Assembly (NCBI RefSeq): GCF_000686565.1
Contig: NZ_JMKW01000017.1
Span: forward strand, 1 to 46,575
From: Helicobacter bilis ATCC 51630
GTDB lineage: Bacteria; Campylobacterota; Campylobacteria; Campylobacterales; Helicobacteraceae
Reading direction: 5' to 3'
Length of the DNA stretch: 46,575 bases
Below, piece by piece: positions 18,751-27,635 of the stretch (within the stretch, counting starts at the first letter, position 1; each line of letters begins with the position of its first letter). The position numbers were made by a program, and so were the translations under genes. Below the pieces are notes generated by a model, which saw only the letters and a list, made by a program, of their open reading frames with translations, had not been told where the DNA came from and did no database searches.

Positions 18751-19518
18751 TTAGTTTCGTTTTCCAAGTAGTGTTTCATAAGGGTCTCGCTCCATTCTAT
18801 CCATAAACAGACTTGCTTTCTCAAGGAAAGAATTTAGCGTTTGCAAACTATATCCGCTTTTATTGATAAGTGGTGTTAGAATCTCTTTCACATTAAAATC
18901 ACCGCGTAATAATGCCCTATCTAAATCTCTTAAAAGCTTATCTGCACTATTTAGAGTCTTATCAAGATTCTGTTTTGTGCCCTCCAGTGAAATAAGCATA
19001 TTGCGTATGTCTTCAATGTTTTTGCTATCTGTGATATTTTTTACATTACTTACAATATCTTGTATATCATTTGTCATGCCTTGTGCATTTTCTAGCAATT
19101 TACCAATGGCATTTTTTGCTAGATAGAGTGTGGCTTCATCTTCATCTTTAATGATATTTCCTTTTTCATTTTGTTTTAGTTTTAGATAGCTCATACCCAC
19201 AAATCCATCAGAATCTATCACTAGCTCAGACCCTTCTCTTACAGGTATTTTTTTATTAATAGCAACATCAATTTGCACAACACCTACATCATCTTTTTTA
19301 AATCCCATGTGAGTTACACTTCCCACACTAATGCCTTTATATTTTACAGGTGTATTGACACTAATGCCCCCTACCTCATCTTGCGTATAGACATGATAAA
19401 TCTTTACTCTTCTATCATCAATGCCAAAGCGACCAATCCAAAAGATAAATGCAATCATTGCAATCGTTAAGATACAAAAAATAAGCCCAATAAGTGTATA
19501 ATTAATATTTCTCTCCAT
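18751..19518 (-). CDS. mlaD: MCE-domain lipid transport protein, MlaD-like
   Basis: The 255-residue protein has one N-terminal membrane helix (about residues 8-30) followed by an MCE domain with the diagnostic VNTPVKYKGISVGSV at about 53-67. The C-terminal half is alpha-helical, with a likely coiled coil (residues 130-200) like other MCE proteins. MlaD forms a periplasmic ring that passes phospholipids between the membranes and the MlaEF transporter. ATG 19518 follows AAAGGATTTGT. It sits 9 bases downstream of the ATPase gene. The symbol is by analogy; Campylobacterota orthologues are often named only as MCE-family proteins. Confidence 0.88.
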   Translation of the reverse strand: MERNINYTLIGLIFCILTIAMIAFIFWIGRFGIDDRRVKIYHVYTQDEVGGISVNTPVKYKGISVGSVTHMGFKKDDVGVVQIDVAINKKIPVREGSELVIDSDGFVGMSYLKLKQNEKGNIIKDEDEATLYLAKNAIGKLLENAQGMTNDIQDIVSNVKNITDSKNIEDIRNMLISLEGTKQNLDKTLNSADKLLRDLDRALLRGDFNVKEILTPLINKSGYSLQTLNSFLEKASLFMDRMERDPYETLLGKRN

Positions 19519-19527
19519 ACAAATCCT

Positions 19528-20295
19528 TTATTTATATTTCCAATATTTCTCACCACGCGTAGAATGAAAAAGGCTATTTTGATGCAAACCATTATTTGCT
19601 TCTTTTGCAAACTCGTCTAGTGTGCCGCTAAATTCAATCTTTTTATTACCAAGCAAGATAAATCTATCAGTTACATCTTTTATACTATCTAAATCATGTG
19701 TAATCATAACTATCGTTACGCCAAACTTCTCTTTTAAAGAAGCAATTAAATCATCAAATTTACATGCACTAGCAGGATCTAGCCCACTTGTTGGCTCATC
19801 TAAGAATAGAATCTCAGGTTCTGTGCATAATGCCCTAGCTAGTGCCACTCTTTTTTTCATACCGCCGCTTAATTCATTCACATATTTATTGCATACACTT
19901 AAATCAAGCCCTACATTATGTAGCCAAAACTTTGCTATTTCAGGATATAGGTTTGATGGAAAATATGAGTATTCTTCAAGCAGACTTGTTACATTTTCAA
20001 GCACATTTAAAGAGCTAAAGAGAGCGCCAAACTGAAATACAACGCCCATTTTTTGCATAATAGTATGCTTTTTAGAATCTTTTAACTTCCAAATATCAGT
20101 ATTAAGGATATTAATACTCCCAGAAGTTGGTCTATGCAAGAATATAAGCGTATGTAAAAGTGTCGTTTTACCACTTCCACTGCCACCAAGTATAGAGAAA
20201 ATTTCCCCCTTTTTCACATGAAAGCTTATAGAATCATGTATCAGCGTATTGCCATAATGTGTAGTGAGATTATTAACTTCAACGATATTACTCAT
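19528..20295 (-). CDS. mlaF: ABC transporter ATPase of the Mla-like lipid transport system
   Basis: The 255-residue ATPase has Walker A GGSGSGKTTLL near residue 38, the signature LSGGMKKRVALARAL near 142 and Walker B ILFLDEPTSGLDP near 163, followed by the switch histidine in MITHDLDS. It powers lipid movement by the MlaE permease at the inner membrane. Its ATG overlaps the stop of the permease gene as ATGA, which suggests translational coupling and a fixed subunit ratio. Confidence 0.92.
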   Translation of the reverse strand: MSNIVEVNNLTTHYGNTLIHDSISFHVKKGEIFSILGGSGSGKTTLLHTLIFLHRPTSGSINILNTDIWKLKDSKKHTIMQKMGVVFQFGALFSSLNVLENVTSLLEEYSYFPSNLYPEIAKFWLHNVGLDLSVCNKYVNELSGGMKKRVALARALCTEPEILFLDEPTSGLDPASACKFDDLIASLKEKFGVTIVMITHDLDSIKDVTDRFILLGNKKIEFSGTLDEFAKEANNGLHQNSLFHSTRGEKYWKYK

Positions 20296-21506
20296 AGATT
20301 ATACCTTGTGAAAATGAAAGAGAAAATCGCATTTGCCATGATAATCCAAAATATCGCATTCACAACACTCATGGTTGTCATTTTACCAATAGATTGTGTA
20401 TCACCCCTGCATTCCAACCCACGAAAGCACCCAACAATGCCAATAATCGCACCAAATACAGGGGCTTTTACCACGCCTATCCAAAAATGCGTAATCGACA
20501 CCGTTTCATAGAATCTTTCTAAATAAGTCTCAAAGCCAATATTAATGCTTGTCTTAATCGCTACCATACCACCAAAAAGTGCAATCGCATCAGCAGCAAA
20601 TACCATTAAAGGCATAACGATAATAAGGGCTAAGATTCTAGGGATAATGAGAAAATAGAATATATTAAGATTCATAGCTTTCATAGCAGATAACTCTTCT
20701 GTAAGTCGCATAGACCCAAGCTGTGCGGTAAAGCTTGATGCACTTCTACCAGCAATCACTAAGGCAAGGATAAATGGTCCCATCTCACGCAAAGCAAGCT
20801 TTGCAGTCGTATCAACACTCATAATTGGCACACCCATAGAGTTTAGCTGATATGCCCCTTGCAGTGTGATTGCATAGCCGATAATAAGTGAGGTCATAAG
20901 CCCAACAGGCAACGCCTTAAAGCCTTGCTCATAGATATGATAAATAAGGGATTTAAAACGAAAATTTGATGGTTTTAAACAACCAAGCATAAAGAAATGT
21001 AAAAACATACCCATGAAGTTAAAAAACGATAAAGCGGTTTGATAAAAACTAACACACCACTGCCCTATAAAGCTAAAAAAGCTAGAAAAAATATTAAGCC
21101 TTTTTGGTCTATATGGCGTGCTTAATACTTCTTTCATTATAGCATTGTCATTATTTTCTATGGCGTTATAGACTTCACCATTAAGAAGCAGTGTGTAACG
21201 CTCTGATAAGAGAAAAGAGGTAAGACGCGTAGTCTGCATACTATCAACATAGATATACACATCTTCTATTTGACTAGATTCTAAAGTATTACGCAAAAGT
21301 AGCATGAAGATAATGCCAACCCTTGCATTTTGAAATACAATGTGAATATCGCCTGTGTATTTTTGCACTTGAGCGCGCAAGGCAGTAATGTAGGCTTGCT
21401 GCACGAAGCTATCCCAATGCCCCTCGATAATAATAGCATTTGAAGGTGGCTTTATAGTATTAAAACGCGCACATATCGTTTTACTCTCATCATCTGAAAC
21501 AAACAA
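20292..21506 (-). CDS. mlaE: MlaE-family lipid transport permease with N-terminal extension
   Basis: The C-terminal 260 residues are a MlaE permease: QGFKALPVGLMTSLIIGYA, QLNSMGVPIMSVD, and the REMGPFILALVIAGRSAS, TAQLGSMRLTEELSAMKAM core. Before it come about 120 residues with alternating beta and helix that resemble a STAS-like domain (IEGHWDSF start and a predicted strand-helix pattern), as in other long MlaE proteins. The start is a TTG at 21506, supported by AAGGA eight bases upstream; no in-frame ATG precedes conserved sequence. It lies 18 bases downstream of dgkA and is the first of four coupled genes. Confidence 0.88.
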   Translation of the reverse strand: MFVSDDESKTICARFNTIKPPSNAIIIEGHWDSFVQQAYITALRAQVQKYTGDIHIVFQNARVGIIFMLLLRNTLESSQIEDVYIYVDSMQTTRLTSFLLSERYTLLLNGEVYNAIENNDNAIMKEVLSTPYRPKRLNIFSSFFSFIGQWCVSFYQTALSFFNFMGMFLHFFMLGCLKPSNFRFKSLIYHIYEQGFKALPVGLMTSLIIGYAITLQGAYQLNSMGVPIMSVDTTAKLALREMGPFILALVIAGRSASSFTAQLGSMRLTEELSAMKAMNLNIFYFLIIPRILALIIVMPLMVFAADAIALFGGMVAIKTSINIGFETYLERFYETVSITHFWIGVVKAPVFGAIIGIVGCFRGLECRGDTQSIGKMTTMSVVNAIFWIIMANAIFSFIFTRYNL

Positions 21507-21524
21507 AAGTTATCCTTAAAGATT

Positions 21525-21897
21525 CTATAACACAAAACGAACAAGCAAGTAGCCACCCCAAATAAAAGCAGCAAACAACATACAAACAAACTGCAAACTA
21601 CTGCCAATATCCTTTGCATCTCGTGCAAGTGGATGAAATGTAGGCTGGACTAGGTCAATAATCTTTTCAATAGCTGTATTCACTAACTCCGCAAATACCA
21701 TAAAAAACAAAGGCAAAACTAAAAAAGCAATCTCAAAAAAATCACGCCCCAAAAAACACGCAATAATGAAAAATAACACAAACACAATAAGGATTTGTCG
21801 AAATGAGACTTCTTCACTCACACAAGCCTTTAATCCCGCTAGAGAAAAAAAAGAAAGCCCCAATAATCCGCCTCACCCCTTTTTTACCGCTTTTCAC
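21525..21897 (-). CDS. dgkA: Diacylglycerol kinase, frameshifted in a T8 tract
   Basis: DgkA phosphorylates diacylglycerol in the inner membrane. The larger frame (21525-21863, from TTG) has the family core ELVNTAIEKIIDL and ARDAKDIGSSLQ and three membrane helices, but lacks the amphipathic N-terminus and has a stop (TGA) three codons before that TTG. One frame over, a GTG at 21897 after AAGG encodes VKSGKKGVRRIIGAFF, exactly the missing N-terminal helix. The two join at eight Ts (As at 21845-21852 on the plus strand); seven would restore about 123 residues, normal for DgkA. This is either a real off state or mutation, or a homopolymer sequencing error. Disruption could affect the mla genes 18 bases downstream. 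Confidence 0.8.
21845..21852 (-). repeat. Homopolymer T8 at the dgkA frame break
   Basis: Eight As on the plus strand (eight Ts in the gene). Removing one base rejoins the two halves of dgkA so that GAFF reads on into SLAGLKA. Length variation here would switch dgkA. Confidence 0.65.
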
Positions 21898-22133
21898 TAT
21901 ATGCCTTTATTATTAGATTTGCGAAGATTCTATAAAGGCTGTATCTTAACAAAAAAAATACATGTTTATGCAAATAATTTATAAAAATGCAATGTAGTAT
22001 TGCGAAAAGGTTATCATGGTATGACAGGTTTTCTAAGAGATTTTAAAACAACAAAACAGCAATAGTAAGGTTTAGAATTGGGTATTAAGGTTGTAAAAAC
22101 AAAGCGAGAACTTAAAAATACATAATATGCAGA

Positions 22134-22139
22134 TATAAT
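22134..22139 (+). promoter_or_regulatory. -10 box of the poly-G glycosyltransferase-like gene
   Basis: TATAAT in the stretch AGATATAATATAAC lies 30 bases before the ATG at 22169, after a 271-base gap downstream of the divergent dgkA. Confidence 0.45.
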
Positions 22140-22168
22140 ATAACTCTATTCTACACATAAGGAACACA

Positions 22169-23233
22169 ATGTTTAATGTTTTAATTTGCCTAAAACAATT
22201 AGATAATATCAATCTAGCACCTATGCTAGAAAGATTATATAACCACACGAAACCACAACAGATACATATTATAACAAGTAGCAATAATGCAAATCTTATT
22301 TTAAATTTATCGCAGAATATACAAGAAAAAATCTATATTTTTGATGAGGATAAAATCTACAAGAATCTAAGTCTTGAAGTCATTCAAAAATATATGGAAT
22401 CCAAAAATGCGGCTATATGGCGAAGCGGCTGGTATTTACAGCAATTTCTTAAAATGGGATATGCAACTTTTGCGAACTCAAATGATAAAACAAGTAATGC
22501 CTTGTTAGACATGGGGGGGGGGGGTGATTGTTGCCCTATTTTTACTCCATATTATCTTATTTGGGACGCAGATTGTATTGCTTTAAACGATATGATGTTT
22601 TTTCATCATGAAAAATTGCAACAAGAAAAACCAGAAAACCTTACTACATATTTTGCAAAACACGATTATATTCATAAGCCATATTTTGACACATTAAAAC
22701 GACTTCAAATACCCATTTATAAGCAAGATTCTATAAGCATTTTAATGCGTGCGGTTGATTTTAGTTTTATTGTGGAACACATGATGATAAATAATTCTAT
22801 TATGTGTGAGCTTATTTCTCGTATAGAAAAAACACATAATAAGTTATTTTTTGAAGCGATTTTAGAAAGCATCGATGAATGCCAACTTAGTGCTTCTGGA
22901 TTTAGTGAGTTTGAAACATACGGCAATTTTGTAGCTAGTCAATACGGCAATCAAGCACTCTATATTACGCTAAGACAAGATAGAGCAGCAAAATCAATAA
23001 TAAGCATAAACCCAACACATAAGCAACTAGAATGGTATAGCAAATACTATGATACATGCTGCATAGAAACTTGGATTGAAGAAAGCTTTATAGGTAAATT
23101 AACAAAATATGCAGTATTTAGAAGTATATCACCCTACACATGGCATAAGATTCTAAGCGCTAAAAGAGAACCGAATATTTTTAGAAAAAAGCTAAAAGCA
23201 AAATTAAAGAATCTGGTATGCAAAAAACATTAA
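22169..23233 (+). CDS. DUF6492/glycosyltransferase-like protein with an in-frame G12 tract (on)
   Basis: The 354-residue protein has the layout of a sugar transferase: a beta-strand start (FNVLICLKQL), SGWYLQQFLKMGYA near residue 90, and YLIWDADCIALN near 131 with a DxD-like motif; this combination fits the DUF6492 family of putative glycosyltransferases. The C-terminus is basic. Twelve Gs at 22513-22524 encode four glycines at residues 116-119, and the frame stays open on both sides, so the gene is on in this sequence; one G more or fewer would truncate it to about 120-140 residues. Role in lipopolysaccharide or other surface glycan is inferred. ATG 22169 follows AAGGAAC. Confidence 0.75.
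   Translation: MFNVLICLKQLDNINLAPMLERLYNHTKPQQIHIITSSNNANLILNLSQNIQEKIYIFDEDKIYKNLSLEVIQKYMESKNAAIWRSGWYLQQFLKMGYATFANSNDKTSNALLDMGGGGDCCPIFTPYYLIWDADCIALNDMMFFHHEKLQQEKPENLTTYFAKHDYIHKPYFDTLKRLQIPIYKQDSISILMRAVDFSFIVEHMMINNSIMCELISRIEKTHNKLFFEAILESIDECQLSASGFSEFETYGNFVASQYGNQALYITLRQDRAAKSIISINPTHKQLEWYSKYYDTCCIETWIEESFIGKLTKYAVFRSISPYTWHKILSAKREPNIFRKKLKAKLKNLVCKKH
22513..22524 (+). repeat. G12 tract inside the glycosyltransferase-like gene
   Basis: Twelve Gs directly after an in-frame ATG codon. Such tracts mutate by slippage and switch genes in Helicobacter and Campylobacter. At length 12 the frame is open. Confidence 0.85.
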
Positions 23234-23536
23234 TCCCAGAATGATGGCATTGCTCAAGTAAATTTAACTTATATGTGATAAGGTAGAATCTATTTTAGAC
23301 TATTTTATTTGAAAATATTGTTCTCAAAAAAAATATGAGCTTTACAAGTATAATTATATTGTATCGCACAAAGCGTTTTTTGTGTCCAATTAAGATTCCA
23401 TTGTATAAGCACTTAATTTTTTAAAACTCATCGTAGTATGGAAAATAATTCTTGCTTTTCTTTGACGAGAGTGAGTTGGTGTTCATTGCCTTTATGAATC
23501 CACCTTAGTCACCACAATATATTTGAGAATCTACAT
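23234..23536. other. Convergent intergenic gap with one weak hairpin
   Basis: The 303 bases between two convergent genes hold no coding frame. CACAAA (23367-23372) and TTTGTG (23379-23384) can pair around GCGTTT, but no T-run follows on either strand, so I do not call a terminator. Confidence 0.4.
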
Positions 23537-23821
23537 TTATTTATCACTCATTGCCCACATCACAACCACGCCTTGCATTTCATTTTCATAATCTTCTTGT
23601 ATCTCAACAAAGGGGAGTTTATATTGTTTGCATTGCGCTTTTAACGCACTATGCTCTTTTATAAGCTGCTCTTTACTAGCCACATAAGATTCCTTGCGTT
23701 TTTCTATGGTATTTTCTTTGAGTTTTATTGTGTGATAATGCTTTAAAATATAATGTAGCAGCGAGAATCCACTCATTGCTAATATAATAAAACAAGCTAT
23801 TTTTGAAAAAATATTTTGCAA
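23537..23821 (-). CDS. Small membrane-anchored coiled-coil protein, unknown function
   Basis: The product (94 residues, or 79 if it starts at the internal ATG encoding MSGFSLLHYI) has one N-terminal membrane helix (about residues 6-24) and then a Lys/Glu-rich segment (about 33-70) with coiled-coil character. This layout recalls FtsB/FtsL-type cell division proteins, but no specific motif shows it and I do not recognise the family. The longest frame begins with TTG and lacks a good ribosome binding site, so the start is open. It is monocistronic. Composition is like that of real genes and the opposite strand has no rival frame. Confidence 0.5.
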   Translation of the reverse strand: MQNIFSKIACFIILAMSGFSLLHYILKHYHTIKLKENTIEKRKESYVASKEQLIKEHSALKAQCKQYKLPFVEIQEDYENEMQGVVVMWAMSDK

Positions 23822-24118
23822 AAATATAGTTTGATAAATCTTCTTTTTAACTGCACGCGAATTGTAAAAAACGACATAAAGATTCTAGATTGTTTGGCTG
23901 ACTTTAATATGTGAAATTGCGATTTATTTAGCCTTATATACTTTTCATATAGACATTCAGAAGTATGCTGATAGTAGAGTTTTGTACATAATCTTTGTTA
24001 TTAAAGTATAGTCATGCTTAGTTTTTTATAACCAAGTGGTGATTTCGTGCTATCACCCCATATATGCTTATTCTACATACAATGAGTGATTTTTCAAAGT
24101 GTTATTATCATGCTATTT

Positions 24119-24430
24119 TTATAGCACTTGTTGCACGACTTTCTCAATCTCTGCTTGACTTTTTGGCTCGACTAGTCTTTCAGCGACTTCTTTGCCATTT
24201 TTGTAGAAAATGAGTGTTGGGATTCTCCTAATTTGTAGTGAATCTTTGAGTTGCTCTTCTGTATCAAAATTGACTTTAAAAAAACGGATTCTATCCTTAT
24301 ATTCATTTTCTAATGCTGTCATGATCGGCTCAATGCGTTTGCAGTCAGGACACCAGCTTGCCCCGACATTGACTATCACGATACCTTCACTTGTCATACT
24401 CGAAAAATTGCTATGATTTAACTCTTGCAT
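24119..24430 (-). CDS. Thioredoxin-like protein with a CPDC active site (Trx2 type)
   Basis: A 103-residue single-domain thioredoxin, a cytoplasmic disulfide reductase. The active site is WCPDC (C27, C30) in NVGASWCPDCKRIEP instead of the classical WCGPC; the cis-proline lies in RRIPTLIFYKNG. I recall H. pylori having a second thioredoxin (Trx2, HP1458) with this same CPDC site, and this appears to be its counterpart. An aspartate between the cysteines is expected to shift the redox potential. The start ATG at 24430 is preceded by AGGAGAGATAT. It is divergent from trpCF, with a 206-base gap. Confidence 0.88.
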   Translation of the reverse strand: MQELNHSNFSSMTSEGIVIVNVGASWCPDCKRIEPIMTALENEYKDRIRFFKVNFDTEEQLKDSLQIRRIPTLIFYKNGKEVAERLVEPKSQAEIEKVVQQVL

Positions 24431-24576
24431 ATATCTCTCCTAACAATTATAAACATTTGTAGCCCAATCACAGATTTATTATACAAACATGACAATACAG
24501 GCTACATGCTAAGATTATAACAAAATACTTTTAATTGTGATTTGTGTGAATAAAATATATAGTGTTAGTTGTATTT

Positions 24577-24608
24577 ACAAACGAAGTTTGTGTAAAATTT
24601 TGTTTCAA
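24577..24608 (+). promoter_or_regulatory. Hairpin in the trpCF leader, possible attenuator
   Basis: ACAAAC and GTTTGT pair around GAA, and the stem can extend to TTTACA..TGTAAA with a two-base bulge; ATTTTGTTTC follows. It lies about 30-60 bases before the trpCF start, inside its transcribed leader if the promoter is upstream. No Trp-rich leader peptide is seen, so regulation by tryptophan is not shown. Confidence 0.25.
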
Positions 24609-24636
24609 GATTTCTATTATACATGCAAAGGATTAC

Positions 24637-26457
24637 ATGCAACCACAAATTGATGGCATTGAGATTCTCACTCAAATATGCGAAACAAAAAAAAGAAAAA
24701 TGCAGGAAAAGGGCATATCGCTTGGATATGATTTACCGCAAAAAAGGGAGTTTCCACTGATTTGCCCCACTTTGCTTAATGATAAATCTGCCCCATTTGT
24801 TATTGCTGAAGTGAAGCGAAAAAGCCCTACAAAAGGGCATATCAGCACCATCACAGAGCCAACAAAACTCGCACAGATATACATAAATCAAGGGGCAAAT
24901 GCAATTTCTGTGCTTTGTGAGGAAGACTACTTTCAAGGAAGTTTGCAGGATTTATATGCGATTAAAAGGGCATTTCCACAGGCTTGTATCTTGCGTAAAG
25001 ATTTCATTTTACATAAAGATGAAGCAAGAGTTAGCTATCTCTTTGGGGCTGATATGGTGCTGCTTATAGTGGCACTTTTTGTTGATGATATGGAATCTTT
25101 TTGTGCTATATATGGTGAACTCTTAGCCTATAATCTCACACCATTAATAGAGATTCACACACTTGCTGAATACAATCTGATTAAGGATTTAAATCTTCAA
25201 AAAGCTATTGTAGGCATTAATACGCGGAATCTCAAAACCTTTCAAATCAATAAAATGGAAGCGATGAAGCTACGCGCACAGATTCCAAAGCATATACCTG
25301 TTATCTTTGAATCTGGCATACAATCAGAGTATGATAGCTTTATGGCTGGGAGTGGTGGATTTCAAGGGATTTTATGCGGCAGTTTTTTAGTAGAGCAGCT
25401 TGATAAAAAAGAAGCTTTTTTAGAATCTAGTGGGGATTTAGATTTGTCTTATCATGTAGATTCTAGACCAACAAGCCACGCAAACACAACCACAAATTCT
25501 AGCAGTTGCTCTGTGGCTTTGGATGCTTTGGCTGAATTAGGGGGTAGGAGTTATCTAAGCGATATGACTATTCATCACAATTCAGCCAATCGTTCAAATT
25601 GTATAGACAAGGGCGAATTTTTACAGAACCTAGATTCTAAACATGCACCACACCACAGCGTCATACACGGATTAAAACAAGCATTCAGTATCGGTGCAAA
25701 TAAGGCTATATTTGCTACTTTACTGCAAAGATTCTATACAAAAAATCACTCAATGCAAAAAGAGTGCTATAAACCACTCATTAAAGTATGCGGTATTAAT
25801 GATTTAGAGTTTTTAAAAGAGAGTGTGAAATACGCTGATATGCTAGGCTTTATCCTAACGCCAAAGAGTATGCGTTATGTGGATAGAAAGTTTCTACAAG
25901 AAGCACAAAAAGCGTTTAGCACACATAAAGATTCTATGCCTTTAAGGGTAGGTGTGGTTACACATGAGTGTGTTGAGGTCGGTGTAAGGTATTTAGAAGA
26001 AGGACTTATTGACTGCTTGCAACTGCATGATATGCCTATATCATTTTGCATTGAAAGTGAGATTGTAAAAGATATTGAATCTTTTTATGGACCATATCCC
26101 CTGCATACACTTTATGCGAGATTAAATGCAGGGCTTTTACCCTTTTATCCATCTATCAACTATAAGGAACTATTGCATGTAGAAAAAGGATTGCAAACAC
26201 ATTTTGCCTTATGGGATAGTAGTGCGGGTAGTGGATGTGATATAGATATTGTGGCTATACAAGATTTTCTAGCAAAGCATAAGATTTTAGAGGGAAATCT
26301 ATGGTTAGCAGGGGGAATCTCAGCAAAAAATCTAGAAAATATACTCACACTAAAGCCCATGCTGCTTGATATATGTTCTGGTTTTGAAAGCCAAAAAGGC
26401 AAAAAAAGTATTCCATCTTTAAAAGAATTTTTTGATCTGTTAGATAGTCTATTTTAA
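24637..26457 (+). CDS. trpCF: Fused indole-3-glycerol phosphate synthase / phosphoribosylanthranilate isomerase
   Basis: The protein carries out two successive steps of tryptophan synthesis. The TrpC barrel comes first (FVIAEVKRKSPTKG, ILRKDFILHKDEA, IVGINTRNLKTF, VIFESGI; to about residue 260 from this start), the TrpF barrel second (PLIKVCGINDLEFL, VGVVTH, WLAGGISAKNL, LLDICSGFES). The fusion is known from H. pylori and E. coli at about 450 residues; here it is 606. The excess is the linker, whose core is element B (25468-25631), in the same frame as the copy in copA. I start at ATG 24637, five bases after AAAGGA; 25 further upstream codons lack support. No other trp gene is nearby. Confidence 0.93.
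   Translation: MQPQIDGIEILTQICETKKRKMQEKGISLGYDLPQKREFPLICPTLLNDKSAPFVIAEVKRKSPTKGHISTITEPTKLAQIYINQGANAISVLCEEDYFQGSLQDLYAIKRAFPQACILRKDFILHKDEARVSYLFGADMVLLIVALFVDDMESFCAIYGELLAYNLTPLIEIHTLAEYNLIKDLNLQKAIVGINTRNLKTFQINKMEAMKLRAQIPKHIPVIFESGIQSEYDSFMAGSGGFQGILCGSFLVEQLDKKEAFLESSGDLDLSYHVDSRPTSHANTTTNSSSCSVALDALAELGGRSYLSDMTIHHNSANRSNCIDKGEFLQNLDSKHAPHHSVIHGLKQAFSIGANKAIFATLLQRFYTKNHSMQKECYKPLIKVCGINDLEFLKESVKYADMLGFILTPKSMRYVDRKFLQEAQKAFSTHKDSMPLRVGVVTHECVEVGVRYLEEGLIDCLQLHDMPISFCIESEIVKDIESFYGPYPLHTLYARLNAGLLPFYPSINYKELLHVEKGLQTHFALWDSSAGSGCDIDIVAIQDFLAKHKILEGNLWLAGGISAKNLENILTLKPMLLDICSGFESQKGKKSIPSLKEFFDLLDSLF
25468..25631. repeat. Element B: hairpin element shared with copA, copy 2 (trpCF)
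   Basis: Homologous over its length to 10690-10853. The stem here is TTGGCTGAATT (25528-25538) with AATTCAGCCAA (25579-25589), 11 perfect pairs. Compared with the copA arm (TTGAGTGAATT), the changed bases are compensated on the other arm. The loop keeps AGTTATCTAAGCGATA. The 42 bases from 25587 are identical to the copA copy. It lies between the TrpC and TrpF domains and is fully translated. Confidence 0.9.
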
Positions 26458-26641
26458 GTTTTACAAAAAGTAAAGTTGTGTTATTGTCTTTAAGAATCCA
26501 TAACTAGATAATGTTTCCATAAAAAGAAGTGTCTATCATCGGCATATCTTGATTTTTAACATTTTTTAGGGTAGAATACATACTTTTAATTTTTATCAGT
26601 CTAGTGGTGACTGATGAATATTTGTGAATTAAAGGGAAGTT

Positions 26642-27055
26642 ATGGAACAAACACTATCTATTATTAAACCAGATGCGGTGAAAAAGAATGTTATCGGTAA
26701 GATTATCACAAGATTTGAAGACAATGGTTTGCGTATTGCGGCAGCAAAAAAAGTGCAGTTAAGCAAATGCGAAGCAAAAGAGTTTTATGCAGTGCATAAA
26801 GACCGCCCTTTTTATAATGATCTTGTGGAGTTTATGATAAGTGGTCCTGTGGTTGTTATGGTGTTAGAGGGAGATAATGCGGTTGCGAAAAATAGGGAGC
26901 TTATGGGCGCTACAAATCCTAAAGAAGCAGCACCCGGGACTATACGCGCTGATTTTGCAGATAGCATTGATGCAAATGCTGTGCATGGGAGCGATTCTAA
27001 AGAAAATGCGGCTATTGAGATAGCCTTTTTCTTCGCAAAAAGTAAGATACTATAA
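26642..27055 (+). CDS. ndk: Nucleoside diphosphate kinase
   Basis: Ndk balances nucleoside triphosphates by phosphate transfer through a histidine. The 137-residue protein shows [13 protein letters not shown] at the start, [28 protein letters not shown] and the active-site H115 in NAVHGSDS. Length is normal. It begins the cluster ndk-yceD-rpmF-plsX-fabH, in the same order as I recall in H. pylori. ATG 26642 follows AAAGGGAAGTT. Confidence 0.97.
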   Translation: MEQTLSIIKPDAVKKNVIGKIITRFEDNGLRIAAAKKVQLSKCEAKEFYAVHKDRPFYNDLVEFMISGPVVVMVLEGDNAVAKNRELMGATNPKEAAPGTIRADFADSIDANAVHGSDSKENAAIEIAFFFAKSKIL

Positions 27056-27089
27056 GGTATTTTAGCATATTGGCAAATAGGCGGTTTTT

Positions 27090-27476
27090 GTGCGGATTGA
27101 GTTTAGAAAAATCACAGAAAAGCCAAAGCAAATCCATTTAATACTTGATAAAAAGCAGAGTGAAGTTATATTTGAAAACGAACATATAGAATTGCAAGGC
27201 GAGATTATGCGGCAGGATTCTAAACTTGCGGTATTTCGTGGTAATATTAAGGGGAATTTGCAGCTTATTTGCTCTTTGAGTGGAAATGAGTTTAGTGCTG
27301 AAATTGATGAATCGTTGGTTTTGTATTTTTCAGATGGAATCTGGGAGGCACAAAGCCAATCAAAAGTCATCAATTCACTTGATGTGATTGAGTTTTTTGA
27401 TGGTTTCATAGATTTTGATTTTGTTTTAGCGAGCGAGATAGAATCTATACGATTAGATTATAATATTAAGGAGTAA
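27090..27476 (+). CDS. yceD: YceD family (DUF177) protein preceding rpmF
   Basis: The 128-residue protein lies between ndk and rpmF, the place where DUF177/YceD proteins, linked to 23S rRNA accumulation and L32, are found in many bacteria. Sequence signs are modest: a core with LQLICSLSGNEF, in the position of the usual LxxxCxRCL motif but with only one cysteine kept, and a C-terminal acidic tail. The start is GTG at 27090 after AGGCGG. The rpmF start follows three bases after its stop, implying co-transcription. The family call rests largely on context. Confidence 0.7.
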   Translation: MRIEFRKITEKPKQIHLILDKKQSEVIFENEHIELQGEIMRQDSKLAVFRGNIKGNLQLICSLSGNEFSAEIDESLVLYFSDGIWEAQSQSKVINSLDVIEFFDGFIDFDFVLASEIESIRLDYNIKE

Positions 27477-27479
27477 GTC

Positions 27480-27629
27480 ATGGCTGTTCCTAAGCGAAGA
27501 GTGAGTAAAACTAGAGCGGCAAAGAGAAGAACGCACTACAAAGTAAGACTAGCAACACCGGTAAAAGATAAAGATGGTAGCTGGAAACTACCGCACCATA
27601 TTAATAAATTTACACAATCTTATAGTTAG
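27480..27629 (+). CDS. rpmF: 50S ribosomal protein L32
   Basis: A 49-codon gene starting [20 protein letters not shown], the conserved N-terminus of L32, and ending after KFTQSYS. The two cysteine pairs of zinc-binding L32 are absent, so this is the C-minus form. ATG lies just after the yceD stop with AAGGAG seven bases upstream; plsX starts six bases after the stop. The order rpmF-plsX-fabH is widely conserved and couples ribosome and lipid synthesis genes. Confidence 0.96.
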   Translation: MAVPKRRVSKTRAAKRRTHYKVRLATPVKDKDGSWKLPHHINKFTQSYS

Positions 27630-27635
27630 GGCATT

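Noticed and set aside
24562-24636. 25-codon upstream extension of trpCF
   Set aside because: It begins with a weak start, has no family similarity and contains the leader hairpin; a good ribosome binding site precedes 24637.
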